From NCBI GenBank assembly GCA_030753265.1, contig JASMCQ010000058.1, forward strand, positions 1-64,000: a stretch of 64,000 nt of DNA. The letters are read 5' to 3'. The translations under genes were made by a program, and so were the position numbers. Below the pieces are notes generated by a model. It searched no databases. It was not told where the DNA came from and saw only the letters and a list, made by a program, of their open reading frames with translations. This document shows positions 53,019 to 61,319 of the stretch, one piece after another (the stretch's first letter is position 1; each line of letters starts with the position of its first letter). Source of the stretch: Dehalococcoidia bacterium (GTDB lineage: Bacteria; Chloroflexota; Dehalococcoidia; UBA3495).

Positions 53019-54200
53019 ATGGTGGATCTCAGGCGCGCCGCCGCCATCGTCGGCATTCACGAGCACGTCACCCGCTACGCGCCCGACAAGAGTGAGCTAC
53101 AGATCAAGGGGGAGAGCGTCATCAAGGCGCTGGAGGACGCGGGCCTGGAGAAGAAAGATGTTGACGGCCTGCTCGTCGCCCACTCGGCCGGCCGCAACAC
53201 CGGGATGAACCTGGCCGACTACCTGAACCTCTACCCAAAGTTCGTGGACAACACCACCGTCGGTGGCGGCTCCTTCGAGTTCCATCTGGCCCACGCTTTG
53301 AACGCCATCGCCAGCGGGCGCATCAACTGCGCCGTCATCACCTACAGCTCCCAGGCCCGGTCGGGCGGCGTCTCGGTGGGCACCGGCGGTGTGGCCCGGT
53401 TCGGCCACCCCAAGCTTGAGCCGTCGCCGGATAGCTTTGAAGAGCTGTACGGGTTGACCACGGTGGGCATGTACGCCATGATCGCCCAGCGGCACATGCA
53501 CCTGTATGGGACCACCTCGGAGCAACTGGCCGAGGTGGCCGTCTCGATACGCAAGCACGCCTCCATGAACCCGGAGGCGATGTTCCGCGACCCAATCACC
53601 GTCGCGGACGTGGTCAACTCCAGGGTGATATCGTCTCCTCTGCACCTCCCGGATTGTTGCTTGATCAGCGACGGCGGAGGCGCGGTGGTAGTGGCCTCGC
53701 CGGAGGTCGCCCGGGGCTGCCGGCACAAGCCGGTATGGGTGCTGGGCACGGGTGAAGCGCTGGCCCACCAGGGGGCGGGCAAGCGAGACCTGATGTACAT
53801 CGCCGCGAAGCAGAGCCACGAGCCGGCCTTCGCCATGGCCGGGGTGACCCATCAGGACATCGACATGGCCATGGTCTACGACTCGTTCACCATCACGGTA
53901 ATCGAAACGTTGGAGGACCTGGGTTTCTGCCAGAAGGGTGAGGGCGGCGCATTCGTATCCGGCGGCCGGCTGGAGGTCGGCGGGGAGCTGCCCATCAACA
54001 CCGATGGAGGCGGCCTCTCGTCCAACCACCCGGGAATGCGAGGCATCTTCTTGCTGTTGGAGGCGACGCGGCAACTCCGCAACCAGTTCGAGGGGACGCC
54101 ACGCCAAGTCCCCAACTGCCGGGTCGCCCTATGCCACGGAACGGGTGGCACCCTGGCGACCCGGCACAGCGGCGGAACAGTGATTCTGGGGAGGGATTAG
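53019..54200 (+). CDS. Thiolase-like protein lacking the nucleophilic Cys
   Basis: This 393-residue protein has a thiolase fold of the SCP-x/lipid-transfer type: AAIVGIHEHVTRYAPDKSEL at the N-terminus and NTDGGGLSSNHPGMRGI and CHGTGG near the C-terminus. The N-terminal nucleophile position, normally in a SCGSG-type loop, reads TTVGGGSFEFHLAHA, with no Cys. It is therefore unlikely to be a normal thiolase. Proteins of this class pair with a DUF35 OB-fold/zinc-ribbon protein, which is encoded four bases downstream. They often act in acyl-CoA or steroid side-chain chemistry. GGAGG precedes the ATG. Confidence 0.85.
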   Translation: MVDLRRAAAIVGIHEHVTRYAPDKSELQIKGESVIKALEDAGLEKKDVDGLLVAHSAGRNTGMNLADYLNLYPKFVDNTTVGGGSFEFHLAHALNAIASGRINCAVITYSSQARSGGVSVGTGGVARFGHPKLEPSPDSFEELYGLTTVGMYAMIAQRHMHLYGTTSEQLAEVAVSIRKHASMNPEAMFRDPITVADVVNSRVISSPLHLPDCCLISDGGGAVVVASPEVARGCRHKPVWVLGTGEALAHQGAGKRDLMYIAAKQSHEPAFAMAGVTHQDIDMAMVYDSFTITVIETLEDLGFCQKGEGGAFVSGGRLEVGGELPINTDGGGLSSNHPGMRGIFLLLEATRQLRNQFEGTPRQVPNCRVALCHGTGGTLATRHSGGTVILGRD

Positions 54201-54203
54201 ACC

Positions 54204-54614
54204 ATGCCTGAATGGAAGAAGCCGCTGCCGACCATCGTTGGCGAGACCAAGCCATACTGGGACTCCTGCCGTCAGGGACGCCTGATTATCCAGAAGTGCG
54301 ATCGCTGCGGCGAGTTCCAGTTCTATCCCCGTGGAATCTGCGCTCACTGTTGGTCCAGCGATATCAAGTGGTTCGAGGCTAGCGGCAAAGGCACCGTCTG
54401 GACCTATACGGTTACCTACCAGAACCGGACGCCGGGTTTCGCCGAAGAAGTGCCCTACGTCCTGGCCCTGGTGGAGCTGGATGAAGGGGTGAAGATGTTC
54501 ACCAACATCGTCGATTGCAACCCGAAGGACGTGAAGATCGGCATGCCGGTGGAGGTGACCTTCGTCCGGGCCACCGAGCAGGTCACCATCCCGTACTTCA
54601 AACCGGCCGCATAA
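54204..54614 (+). CDS. Zn-ribbon/OB-fold (DUF35) protein
   Basis: This 136-residue protein has the DUF35 arrangement: N-terminal helices, a zinc ribbon with CDRCGEFQFYPRGICAHC (two CxxC pairs, about residues 32-49) and an OB fold (WTYTVTYQNRTPGFAEEVPY). It binds acyl-CoA substrates and acts as the partner of the thiolase-like protein. The start lies three bases after the thiolase-like stop, so translation is coupled. A 10-bp hairpin follows at 54644. Confidence 0.9.
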   Translation: MPEWKKPLPTIVGETKPYWDSCRQGRLIIQKCDRCGEFQFYPRGICAHCWSSDIKWFEASGKGTVWTYTVTYQNRTPGFAEEVPYVLALVELDEGVKMFTNIVDCNPKDVKIGMPVEVTFVRATEQVTIPYFKPAA

Positions 54615-54643
54615 CCTGAGCGCATAACCTGGACGCAATCAAA

Positions 54644-54668
54644 AGGGGCGGGTATGAAACCCGCCCCT
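54644..54668. repeat. Hairpin, family G (AGGGGCGGGT)
   Basis: AGGGGCGGGT (54644-54653) and ACCCGCCCCT (54659-54668) pair perfectly around ATGAA. A related 12-bp hairpin lies at 56860-56889. It may work as a terminator for the thiolase-DUF35 operon. Confidence 0.65.
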
Positions 54669-54723
54669 ACTTCTGTTCGCCCCTGCCGAACCCCTCGCCT
54701 GAAGATGGGCTTGTCCAAGAAAT

Positions 54724-54754
54724 TTCATTCCGAGGAGCGAAGCGACGAGGAATC
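54724..54754. repeat. Dispersed repeat, family E
   Basis: TTCATTCCGAGGAGCGAAGC followed by GACGAGGAATC forms a partial palindrome (ATTCC...GGAAT) and matches the right half at 38321-38353 in reverse. Confidence 0.6.
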
Positions 54755-55112
54755 CGGCGCGGGGTCCCTCCATCGGAGCCTTGACCCGCCGAACATTCCC
54801 TCAATTCGCATCTTGGGCGCGGAATCAACTGACATGCGCCAACCCCATAACGAATTGAGCTATTTCATATTTCGCGGAAGTCACGGCGGACCCGGCGCCT
54901 CCGGGCAAGCTGCCGCTCCCTCCGGACAGGCAAGACGTTCGGCAACGGCGACGCCGACAGCCCATGTTATACTGGGTTGTCCCCAGCCCAGCGCCGCCGT
55001 TCCGGAGCAAATAGTTCCAATCAATACCCCGGCAATAACCCCGGTGAAACTGCTCCAACCGCGGGCGTCGCTGGGAGGTTCGCCGCCAGACTGCGATGAG
55101 GAGGGCACCTAA

Positions 55113-55577
55113 ATGGCCGAGTCCGAAACGATTGATCAGCTAATCGACCTGGCGAATCAGGTGGTGCAGAAGACACTTCAGTACTTCGAGGGTCCCGGGG
55201 CCCAGTCATCGGCCCGCGTCGATCGCTGGGGGGTGTGGGAGGTGGCGGCCCACATGCTTTTCTGGCACCGGGCCACCACCGAAGCTGCTTTGGCCGTGGG
55301 CCAGGGCGGGCCCGCACTCTACCACACGATCTCCGTCGACGCGATCAATGAGGACGCCGTCGGAAAGACCGCCGGTTCAACCCTCGCCGACATCGTCGCT
55401 CAACTCAAACAGTCACATCAAGAATTGATCAAAGCGATCCGGGCCCTGCCAAACCCCGACGCGGTGCTGATGTACCGGGCCGACGGCTCAGCCCCCACCG
55501 GCAAAGACCGGATGCGCACCATCGCCCGGCACTGGACCGGGCACCTGGAGGCCTTACAGGCCGCCGCCGGGCCATAA
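55113..55577 (+). CDS. DinB/MDMPI-like metal-binding protein
   Basis: This 154-residue protein fits the DinB-like helical bundle: RWGVWEVAAHMLFWHRATTE near residues 38-57 has the first His group, and TIARHWTGHLEAL near residues 138-150 has the last His pair. The family binds a divalent metal and includes mycothiol-dependent maleylpyruvate isomerases. The role here is unknown. It is 117 bp upstream of the inositol-phosphatase-like gene. Confidence 0.7.
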   Translation: MAESETIDQLIDLANQVVQKTLQYFEGPGAQSSARVDRWGVWEVAAHMLFWHRATTEAALAVGQGGPALYHTISVDAINEDAVGKTAGSTLADIVAQLKQSHQELIKAIRALPNPDAVLMYRADGSAPTGKDRMRTIARHWTGHLEALQAAAGP

Positions 55578-55613
55578 TCCCTGCTGGAAAACCCCAAGAA
55601 AGGCGCCTCCGGC

Positions 55614-55639
55614 GAACCCTTTACTGCAAGAAAGGGTTC
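55614..55639. repeat. Hairpin, family F (GAACCCTTT)
   Basis: GAACCCTTT (55614-55622) and AAAGGGTTC (55631-55639) pair perfectly around an eight-base loop. The flank CTACCCAAAGAATCTTCCC resembles the flank of the hairpin at 51992. Confidence 0.55.
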
Positions 55640-55694
55640 CCCTCGCTCTACCCAAAGAATCTTCCCACGATGGCTGAAACAAGAGGAAGCAGCA

Positions 55695-56657
55695 GTGGCG
55701 TTCCCCGCTGACACGCTGGCCCAGGAGATCGAGACCTTCGCCGTGCGGCTGGCCGAGGGAGCCGGGGAAATCCTCTCCGCCCACTTCGGACGCCAGATCT
55801 CCATCGAGTACAAAGACAAGGCTCACCGGGACCCGGTGACCGCTGCCGACACCACCTGCCAGGAGTTTCTCGTGGCGGAGATAGCCCAGCGGTTTCCGGA
55901 CCACGGCATCCTTGGGGAGGAGGACGCCGGCGCGTCCGACACGGCCTGCCCCGACTACCTCTGGGTACTCGACCCCCTGGACGGGACCACCAACTTCATC
56001 AACGGGCTTCCGGTGTACGCGTCGTCAATCGGCGTCCTTTACCGGGGCCGGCCCCTGGCGGGTGCGCTCTACATCCCCTGGCCCAAGCCGGGCGGCGGGT
56101 TCGTCATGCACTGCCGCCGGGGCGGCGGCTGCTTCGCCGACGGGGAACCGGTTACCGTTTACCAGTCGAAAGAACCGGTAAACAACCGCCTCGTCGGCCT
56201 GCCGGGCTCCTTCGCCCACACCTCCAAGTTCGCCGGCAGATTAACTGGGAGCGGCCACTCCAACGGAGGAGAGCCACGGACCACCGGCAGCTCCGCCTAT
56301 GAGTTGGCGATGACTGCCTCCGGCGTGCTGCAATACTCGATTCAAGGCTCTCCCCACCTCTGGGACGTGGCGGCGGGGGTGCTGGCGGTCACGGAGGCCC
56401 AGGGAACCGTGATGGCGCGACTGCCCGGCGAGAAACGGTGGAATCCCCTGGAATGCCTGGTGCCCAGCTGGGAGACACGTTCGCCAAGCATGAAGGAATT
56501 GAGGCGCTGGGTGGCTCCCCTGGTAGCGGGCAACCGGCAGGTGGCGCCCCTCATCGCCCACAGCATCCGGCCCAGGTTCCGGCTTTCCGCCAAGCTTCGC
56601 CGGCTGACCCGGCCCTTCCGTGGGAAGAAGCGACCCGCCGGCAAGACGGTTTCCTGA
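55695..56657 (+). CDS. Inositol monophosphatase family protein
   Basis: This 320-residue protein has the metal-dependent phosphatase motifs of the IMPase family: GILGEEDAG, WVLDPLDGTTNFINGLP near residues 90-106 and HLWDVAAGVLAV near residues 216-227. It hydrolyses a sugar or inositol phosphate, or a bisphosphate nucleotide, in a Mg2+-dependent way. The C-terminal 50 residues are highly basic (RFRLSAKLRRLTRPFRGKKR), unusual for the family, and may contact membrane or nucleic acid. The start is GTG at 55695, preceded by GAGGAAG. Confidence 0.88.
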   Translation: MAFPADTLAQEIETFAVRLAEGAGEILSAHFGRQISIEYKDKAHRDPVTAADTTCQEFLVAEIAQRFPDHGILGEEDAGASDTACPDYLWVLDPLDGTTNFINGLPVYASSIGVLYRGRPLAGALYIPWPKPGGGFVMHCRRGGGCFADGEPVTVYQSKEPVNNRLVGLPGSFAHTSKFAGRLTGSGHSNGGEPRTTGSSAYELAMTASGVLQYSIQGSPHLWDVAAGVLAVTEAQGTVMARLPGEKRWNPLECLVPSWETRSPSMKELRRWVAPLVAGNRQVAPLIAHSIRPRFRLSAKLRRLTRPFRGKKRPAGKTVS

Positions 56658-56690
56658 ACCGCGTGCTCCAAAAGCGCTTCACGGGGAAAT

Positions 56691-56756
56691 GACCACAGAG
56701 ACACAGAGGCACAGAGATTTAATTAGGAGCTAATGCCTCTGTTGCCTCCTGTGGCC
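56691..56756. repeat. Inverted repeat, family B, copy 2
   Basis: GACCACAGAGACACAGAGGC (from 56691) pairs imperfectly with the sequence ending CTCCTGTGGCC (56756). It is the counterpart of the 8777-8846 repeat and, likewise, lies just after a gene. Confidence 0.65.
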
Positions 56757-56805
56757 AACCCCGCGTCGGCTCCCAGCAGCTTTGCCTCTGGAGTACGCTG
56801 GAACA

Positions 56806-56835
56806 TGTCACCCGGCGCTTCGCTCGTAATGACGG
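56806..56835. repeat. Dispersed repeat, family E, short copy
   Basis: TGTCACCCGGCGCTTCGCTC followed by GTAATGACGG matches the compressed form of the 38254-38353 pair. Confidence 0.45.
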
Positions 56836-56859
56836 TTTCGAGGCAGGTCCGCCGACAAG

Positions 56860-56889
56860 AGTAGGGGCGAGAAATGCCTCGCCCCTACT
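56860..56889. repeat. Hairpin, family G, copy 2
   Basis: AGTAGGGGCGAG (56860-56871) and CTCGCCCCTACT (56878-56889) form a perfect 12-bp stem with a six-base loop. With the two preceding repeats, it fills the spacer 56658-56948, which has no gene. Confidence 0.65.
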
Positions 56890-56948
56890 TGGTGCGTCTA
56901 TTGGGCCGACGCCCGATTCGAGGCGGCCGGCAATAACTGGGAACGGCT

Positions 56949-58124
56949 CTAGGACTGGTCCGGCTCCCAACCCCAGGGGCGGGGGCCCCAGCCGGCTTCG
57001 AACACCTCACCCCTCTTGACGGTCATCACCGGCACCAACGCCTTGTCCAGCCGCCGGGAGTCGCCGACCACGTCGTAGACCACCCATTCACCGTCCTTGA
57101 CTTCCAGTATCGAGATATCGGCCTGCCGGCCAACGGCCAGGGTGCCCAGGCGGTCATCCGCGCCGACCGCTTTGGCGGGATTCAAGGTGGACATGGTGAC
57201 CACCTGATCCATGGTGAACCCCATGGCCAGGAACCGGCTCATCATCTCCGTCATGCTGTGGACGGTGCGCAGCCGGCCGGGCTGGGTCAGGTCGGTGCTG
57301 ATGCAGTGGGGCGACAGCCCCTGGTCCAGAATCCGCTCGCCCACGTCGAAGCTGAAGTTCATCCGGCCGTGGGCCGTATCCAGCCACACTCCCCGGTCGT
57401 TGGCCTCCTTGGCCTCGGGGACCAGCTTGCCATCGGCGCCCAGCACCCCACCCGGGTTGGCGGTAAAGAAGTGGGTAACGATGTCCCCTTCCTCCATTAT
57501 CGGCAGCAGTTGGCGGATGACGTTGGCGTCATAGCGCTTCTCCGTGTCCCCGATGTGGACCATGAGCTTGATGCCGGCTTCCTTGGCGGCCTGTTTGGCC
57601 AGACGCGGCATCTCCATTCCCATGATCTCCAGCGCCGGCGACACCATCCGCGCCTTGATGCCGGAAATAAACGAGCGGTTCTCCGAGGCTACTTGGATCG
57701 TCTTCTCCAGGTCAATGCTGGCCGGGCTGAAGATGTCGGGAGATGTGGTCAGGCCGGTACGGCAAATATGCAAGAAGCAGATAACTTCGGTGTGGTTGTT
57801 GGGAATGATGTGTCTTGGAAAGCCTCCGATATTGTCACACCCGGCGCTGCCCGCATCCACCATGGTGGTGACGCCGGCGCGAACCCCACCGAGGTCGGGC
57901 GCCACGCCATTGTTGTTCACCCCGTCGTAGACGTGGGTGTGCAGGTCGATCAGGCCGGGTGTAACCAGCTTCCCGCGAACCTCGACCACCCGGAGGGCCT
58001 CCTCGATGGGGATGCTAGAGGCGACCCGGGCAATCTTGCCTTTCTCCACCGCCACATCATTGACGCCGTGGATGCCCTGAGATGGGTCGATTACGGTGCC
58101 ACCTTTGATCAGCAAATCGTACAT
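56949..58124 (-). CDS. Metal-dependent amidohydrolase (dihydroorotase-like)
   Basis: This 391-residue protein has amidohydrolase motifs in order: GLIDLHTHVYDG (HxH metal pair, near residues 57-68), the probable carboxylated Lys in FISGIKARMVS, HIGDTEKRY, ITHFF-like VTHFFTANPGG, and the final Asp in ISTDLTQPGR. It most resembles the dihydroorotase-related EF_0837-like group, whose members cleave N-acetyl or carbamoyl groups from small molecules. The substrate is unknown. AGGAGGTAGG precedes the ATG. It lies 20 bp downstream of prs on the same strand. Confidence 0.86.
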   Translation of the reverse strand: MYDLLIKGGTVIDPSQGIHGVNDVAVEKGKIARVASSIPIEEALRVVEVRGKLVTPGLIDLHTHVYDGVNNNGVAPDLGGVRAGVTTMVDAGSAGCDNIGGFPRHIIPNNHTEVICFLHICRTGLTTSPDIFSPASIDLEKTIQVASENRSFISGIKARMVSPALEIMGMEMPRLAKQAAKEAGIKLMVHIGDTEKRYDANVIRQLLPIMEEGDIVTHFFTANPGGVLGADGKLVPEAKEANDRGVWLDTAHGRMNFSFDVGERILDQGLSPHCISTDLTQPGRLRTVHSMTEMMSRFLAMGFTMDQVVTMSTLNPAKAVGADDRLGTLAVGRQADISILEVKDGEWVVYDVVGDSRRLDKALVPVMTVKRGEVFEAGWGPRPWGWEPDQS

Positions 58125-58144
58125 GCCGAAACCTACCTCCTGAG

Positions 58145-59095
58145 TCAGTTGAACATCTCCCCGACCGAGAGCCCTTTATGGATGCGATGGATCGCCTCGC
58201 CCAACAGGGGGGCCACCGACAACACGGTGATCTTGCCGTTGCGCTTCTCCGCCGGCAGAGGGATGGTGTCCGAGACCACTACTTCGGTGAAATTGCTGTG
58301 GGCCATGAGATCGGAGGCGTCGCGGGACAGGACCGGATGGGTCACGCAACAGTACACCTCTTTGACGCCACGTTCCACCAGGGTGCGGGCGGAGGCGACA
58401 ATGGTGCCTCCGGTATCGACTTCGTCGTCGAAGAGGAGGGCCACCTTGCCCCGCACATCGCCGATGACGTTCAGGGTCTCGGTGCGCTCGTTATTGCCCA
58501 ATCGGCGTTTCTCGATGATTGCCAGGGGAGCGTGGAGCCGCTCCGCAACGTCCCTGGCCCGTTTGCTGATGCCGATGTCCACCGCCGCCACCACCAGGTC
58601 GTTGATCTCTTTGGATTGGAAGTAGTCGGTCAGAATGGGCAGCGCGGTCAACTCGTCCACCGGGATGTTGAAGAAGCCCTGTATCTGTCCGGCGTGGAGG
58701 TCGACGGTCAGCAGCCGCTCGGCGCCGGCCGCGGTCAACAGGTCGGCGACCAGGCGGGCAGTTATCGGCACGCGCGGTTGGTCCTTCTTATCGGTGCGGC
58801 CGTAACCGTAGTAGGGGACCACCGCGGTTATGCGCCCCGCCGACGCCCGCTTGCAGGCGTCGATCATGATGAGGAGTTCCATCAGGTTGTCGTTGACCGG
58901 GTAGCAGGTGGGCTGAATAATAAAAACGTCCCTCTGACGGACGTTTTCTTGGATGCGGACGAAGGTGTTGTCGTTGGCGAACTTGAACACCTCAGCCTCG
59001 CCCAGAGGTAAATCCAGGTACCGGCAAACGTCTTGGGCCAATTGCCGGTGGGCGTTGCCGGTAAATACTTTGAGGTCGTCGATCACCGAAACCAT
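58145..59095 (-). CDS. prs: Ribose-phosphate pyrophosphokinase
   Basis: This 316-residue protein is a standard-length PRPP synthetase. Motifs include GNAHRQLAQDVCRYLDLPLG, the substrate loop RTDKKDQPRVPITARLVAD, the ribose-phosphate loop VAAVDIGISKRARDVAERL and the PRPP-binding FDDEVDTGGTIVASA. It converts ribose 5-phosphate and ATP to PRPP for nucleotide and amino acid synthesis. In the canonical DDxxxxG(T) loop the second acidic residue is kept. Its ATG overlaps the stop of the upstream enoyl-CoA hydratase gene (TAATG), so the two are translationally coupled. Confidence 0.93.
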   Translation of the reverse strand: MVSVIDDLKVFTGNAHRQLAQDVCRYLDLPLGEAEVFKFANDNTFVRIQENVRQRDVFIIQPTCYPVNDNLMELLIMIDACKRASAGRITAVVPYYGYGRTDKKDQPRVPITARLVADLLTAAGAERLLTVDLHAGQIQGFFNIPVDELTALPILTDYFQSKEINDLVVAAVDIGISKRARDVAERLHAPLAIIEKRRLGNNERTETLNVIGDVRGKVALLFDDEVDTGGTIVASARTLVERGVKEVYCCVTHPVLSRDASDLMAHSNFTEVVVSDTIPLPAEKRNGKITVLSVAPLLGEAIHRIHKGLSVGEMFN

Positions 59096-59913
59096 TATCG
59101 GCCCTCGTAAACGGCTTTCCGGGACTCCCGAAAGGCCGCGATGCCCTCTTCGTGGTCCTTCGAGGTCAAGGTAATTGTCTCCGCCGCCGCCGCCATCTTC
59201 ATCGCCGTCTCCAGGTCGAAGTCCAGGCCTTTGTAGAGCATCAGCTTGGCCAACCGGAGGGCGATTGGCGGGCCGTCCCCGATCTTACGGGCCATTTCCA
59301 TGGTTGCGCTTTCCAGGTCTTCTTCCGGCACCAGCCGGTTTAGAAACCCCACACGGTACGCCTCATCCGCTTCCATGAAATCGCCGGTGAACAACAGCTC
59401 AGCCGCCTTACCCAAACTGCCGAGGGTTCGGGTGTAAAGCCAGGTGCCGCCGAAGCCGGGAAACAGGCCCAACCGCACGTAGCCTACCATGAATCGGGAG
59501 CGGGGGCACCCTATCCGAATGTCACACACGGCAGCCAAGTCGAAACCCGCGCCCACGGCGGCGCCGGTGATCATGCCGATGACCGGCTTTTCCATCCGCT
59601 GTAATCCCAGCATCAGGCGCTGGGCCCGACGGAAACTGCGGCGGATTTCATCCGGTGTGTCCGCGGCCCAGGTACCCAGCTCGCTGCCTCCCCGCAGCGC
59701 CTGCAGGTCGCCGCCGGCGCAGAACACATTGCCGGTCCCGGTGAGAATGAGAACTCGTATGGAGTCGTCGGCCTCCACGTCTTCGATGGCGTCGGACATC
59801 TCATCGGTGGTCTGATCGTTCATGGCGTTGCGCCGGTCGGGACGATTGATGGTGAGTTTGGCAATGTGCGCGACCGGGTCTTTTTCCAGCAGCAGGTGTT
59901 GGTAGGACGGCAT
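59095..59913 (-). CDS. Enoyl-CoA hydratase/isomerase family protein
   Basis: This 272-residue crotonase-fold protein has GTGNVFCAGGDLQAL as the first oxyanion loop and GAAVGAGFDLAAVCDIRIG as the second, with LGLFPGFGGTWLYTR following, where the second catalytic Glu is replaced by Phe/Gly. It is probably an isomerase or a hydratase relative. The start at 59913 is supported by GGAGAGAG and an extended -10 promoter 36-41 bp upstream. Its stop overlaps the prs start. Confidence 0.87.
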   Translation of the reverse strand: MPSYQHLLLEKDPVAHIAKLTINRPDRRNAMNDQTTDEMSDAIEDVEADDSIRVLILTGTGNVFCAGGDLQALRGGSELGTWAADTPDEIRRSFRRAQRLMLGLQRMEKPVIGMITGAAVGAGFDLAAVCDIRIGCPRSRFMVGYVRLGLFPGFGGTWLYTRTLGSLGKAAELLFTGDFMEADEAYRVGFLNRLVPEEDLESATMEMARKIGDGPPIALRLAKLMLYKGLDFDLETAMKMAAAAETITLTSKDHEEGIAAFRESRKAVYEGR

Positions 59914-59948
59914 GGTCTCTCTCCGTGATCGGGTCGGCGGCACCACGG

Positions 59949-59957
59949 ATTATAGCA
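59949..59957 (-). promoter_or_regulatory. Extended -10 promoter of the enoyl-CoA hydratase-prs operon
   Basis: On the minus strand a perfect TATAAT (59954-59949) is preceded by TGC, giving an extended -10 element; a recognisable -35 box is weak. The start codon lies 36 bp downstream. Confidence 0.6.
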
Positions 59958-60107
59958 TAGGAGGTTTGACCACAAAAGCGGGGGAAACTGGCCGGGGACC
60001 GATTCCACCCCGTGCCAGAGGTACCCAACATAGAGTATGATATCTTCGAGATAATCGCCACCGTATCCAGGCTATTCGCCTGTCTGAGAAATGGAGGTTA
60101 CCAGCCC

Positions 60108-61289
60108 GTGTCCAGCTATCTGGCCCACCTGGAATGCACTCAATGCGGCAAGACCTATTCCGCCGGCGCCCTGAGCACGGTTAGCCCTTGCTGCGGTAAA
60201 GTGCTGTATGCCCGCTATGACCTGCCCAAATTGGGCCGGGAGGTGGACCGGGACGCCGTGGCGCGCCGGCCCGGTGGAATGTGGAGCTTCGCCGAGCTGC
60301 TACCGGTGGAGGACCCGGCGAACGTGGTCACCCTGGGCGAAGGGGGGACCCCCTTGCTGAAGGCGCCGAACCTGGGGAAGCGTCTGGGATTGAACCACCT
60401 GTTCATCAAAGAGGAGGGGCTGAACCCCACTGGGACCTTCAAAGCCCGGGGAATATCGGCAGCCATCTCCCGGGCCGGTGAGCTGGGCGCCCCCGGTTTC
60501 ACGATGCCCTCCGCCGGCAACGCCGCCGGGGCCGCCGCCGCCTACTGCGCCCGGGGTGGAATGCCGCTCAAAGTGTTCATGCCGAAGGATGTCCCCGACG
60601 CCAACAAGAAGGAGTGCCTTCTCACCGGTTCTGAGATGAACCTGGTTGACGGGCTGATCGGAGACGCCGGCCGGATAGCGGTGGCGGTAGCCAAGGAGCA
60701 AGGGCTCTTCGACCTCTCGACACTGAAGGAACCCTACCGGGCCGAGGGCAAAAAGACGATGGGCCTGGAAATCGCCATGCAGCTGGGCTGGAAGTTGCCC
60801 GATGCCATCGTCTATCCCACCGGCGGCGGAACCGGCATCATCGGCATGCACAAGGCATTCCAGGAGTTGATGGAGCTGGGCTGGGTCGAAGGCCGGCAGC
60901 CCAAGTTCATCGCGGTGCAAGCCGTCGGCTGCCAACCCATCGTCAAGGCGTTTCACGAAGGAACTCCCGCCGCCGAGCCCTGGCCCAAAGCCGCGACGGT
61001 GGCCGACGGCCTCCGGGTGCCGGGCCCCTTCGCCGATTACCTCATCCTTCAGATAATCCGGGAGACGGCGGGCACCGCACTGGCGGTGGAGGACCATGAG
61101 ATGGTGGAAGCCATGCAGGAACTCGCCGCCGCCGAGGGAGTTGTCGCCTGTCCCGAAGGAGCCGCCACCGTTGTGGGGCTCAATCGCCTGGTCCAAGAGG
61201 GTTTCTTGCAGGCCGACGAGACGATCGTCCTGCTGAATACCGGCTCCGGGTACAAGTATTTGCATTTAATGGCGGACCAGAGCGGATAG
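60108..61289 (+). CDS. Threonine synthase-like PLP enzyme
   Basis: This 393-residue protein has an N-terminal zinc-ribbon (LECTQCGKTY, then VSPCCGKVLY) as in archaeal/Chloroflexota threonine synthases, the PLP lysine in NPTGTFKARGIS, the SAGNAAGAAAAYCARG loop and the phosphate-binding PTGGGTGIIG. It probably converts O-phosphohomoserine to threonine, but related beta-replacement enzymes have the same motifs. The start is GTG at 60108, with GGAGG ten bases upstream; the frame is open to 60012. ispH follows after 30 bp. Confidence 0.85.
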   Translation: MSSYLAHLECTQCGKTYSAGALSTVSPCCGKVLYARYDLPKLGREVDRDAVARRPGGMWSFAELLPVEDPANVVTLGEGGTPLLKAPNLGKRLGLNHLFIKEEGLNPTGTFKARGISAAISRAGELGAPGFTMPSAGNAAGAAAAYCARGGMPLKVFMPKDVPDANKKECLLTGSEMNLVDGLIGDAGRIAVAVAKEQGLFDLSTLKEPYRAEGKKTMGLEIAMQLGWKLPDAIVYPTGGGTGIIGMHKAFQELMELGWVEGRQPKFIAVQAVGCQPIVKAFHEGTPAAEPWPKAATVADGLRVPGPFADYLILQIIRETAGTALAVEDHEMVEAMQELAAAEGVVACPEGAATVVGLNRLVQEGFLQADETIVLLNTGSGYKYLHLMADQSG

Positions 61290-61319
61290 CCGACGGCTGA
61301 CTGCATTAGGAGTGGCCCA

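Larger units (their letters stand above)
54615..55112. other. Gene-less spacer with repeats G and E
   Basis: A family G hairpin (54644-54668) and a family E repeat (54724-54754) occupy the left part. No gene is seen in the remainder. Confidence 0.5.
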
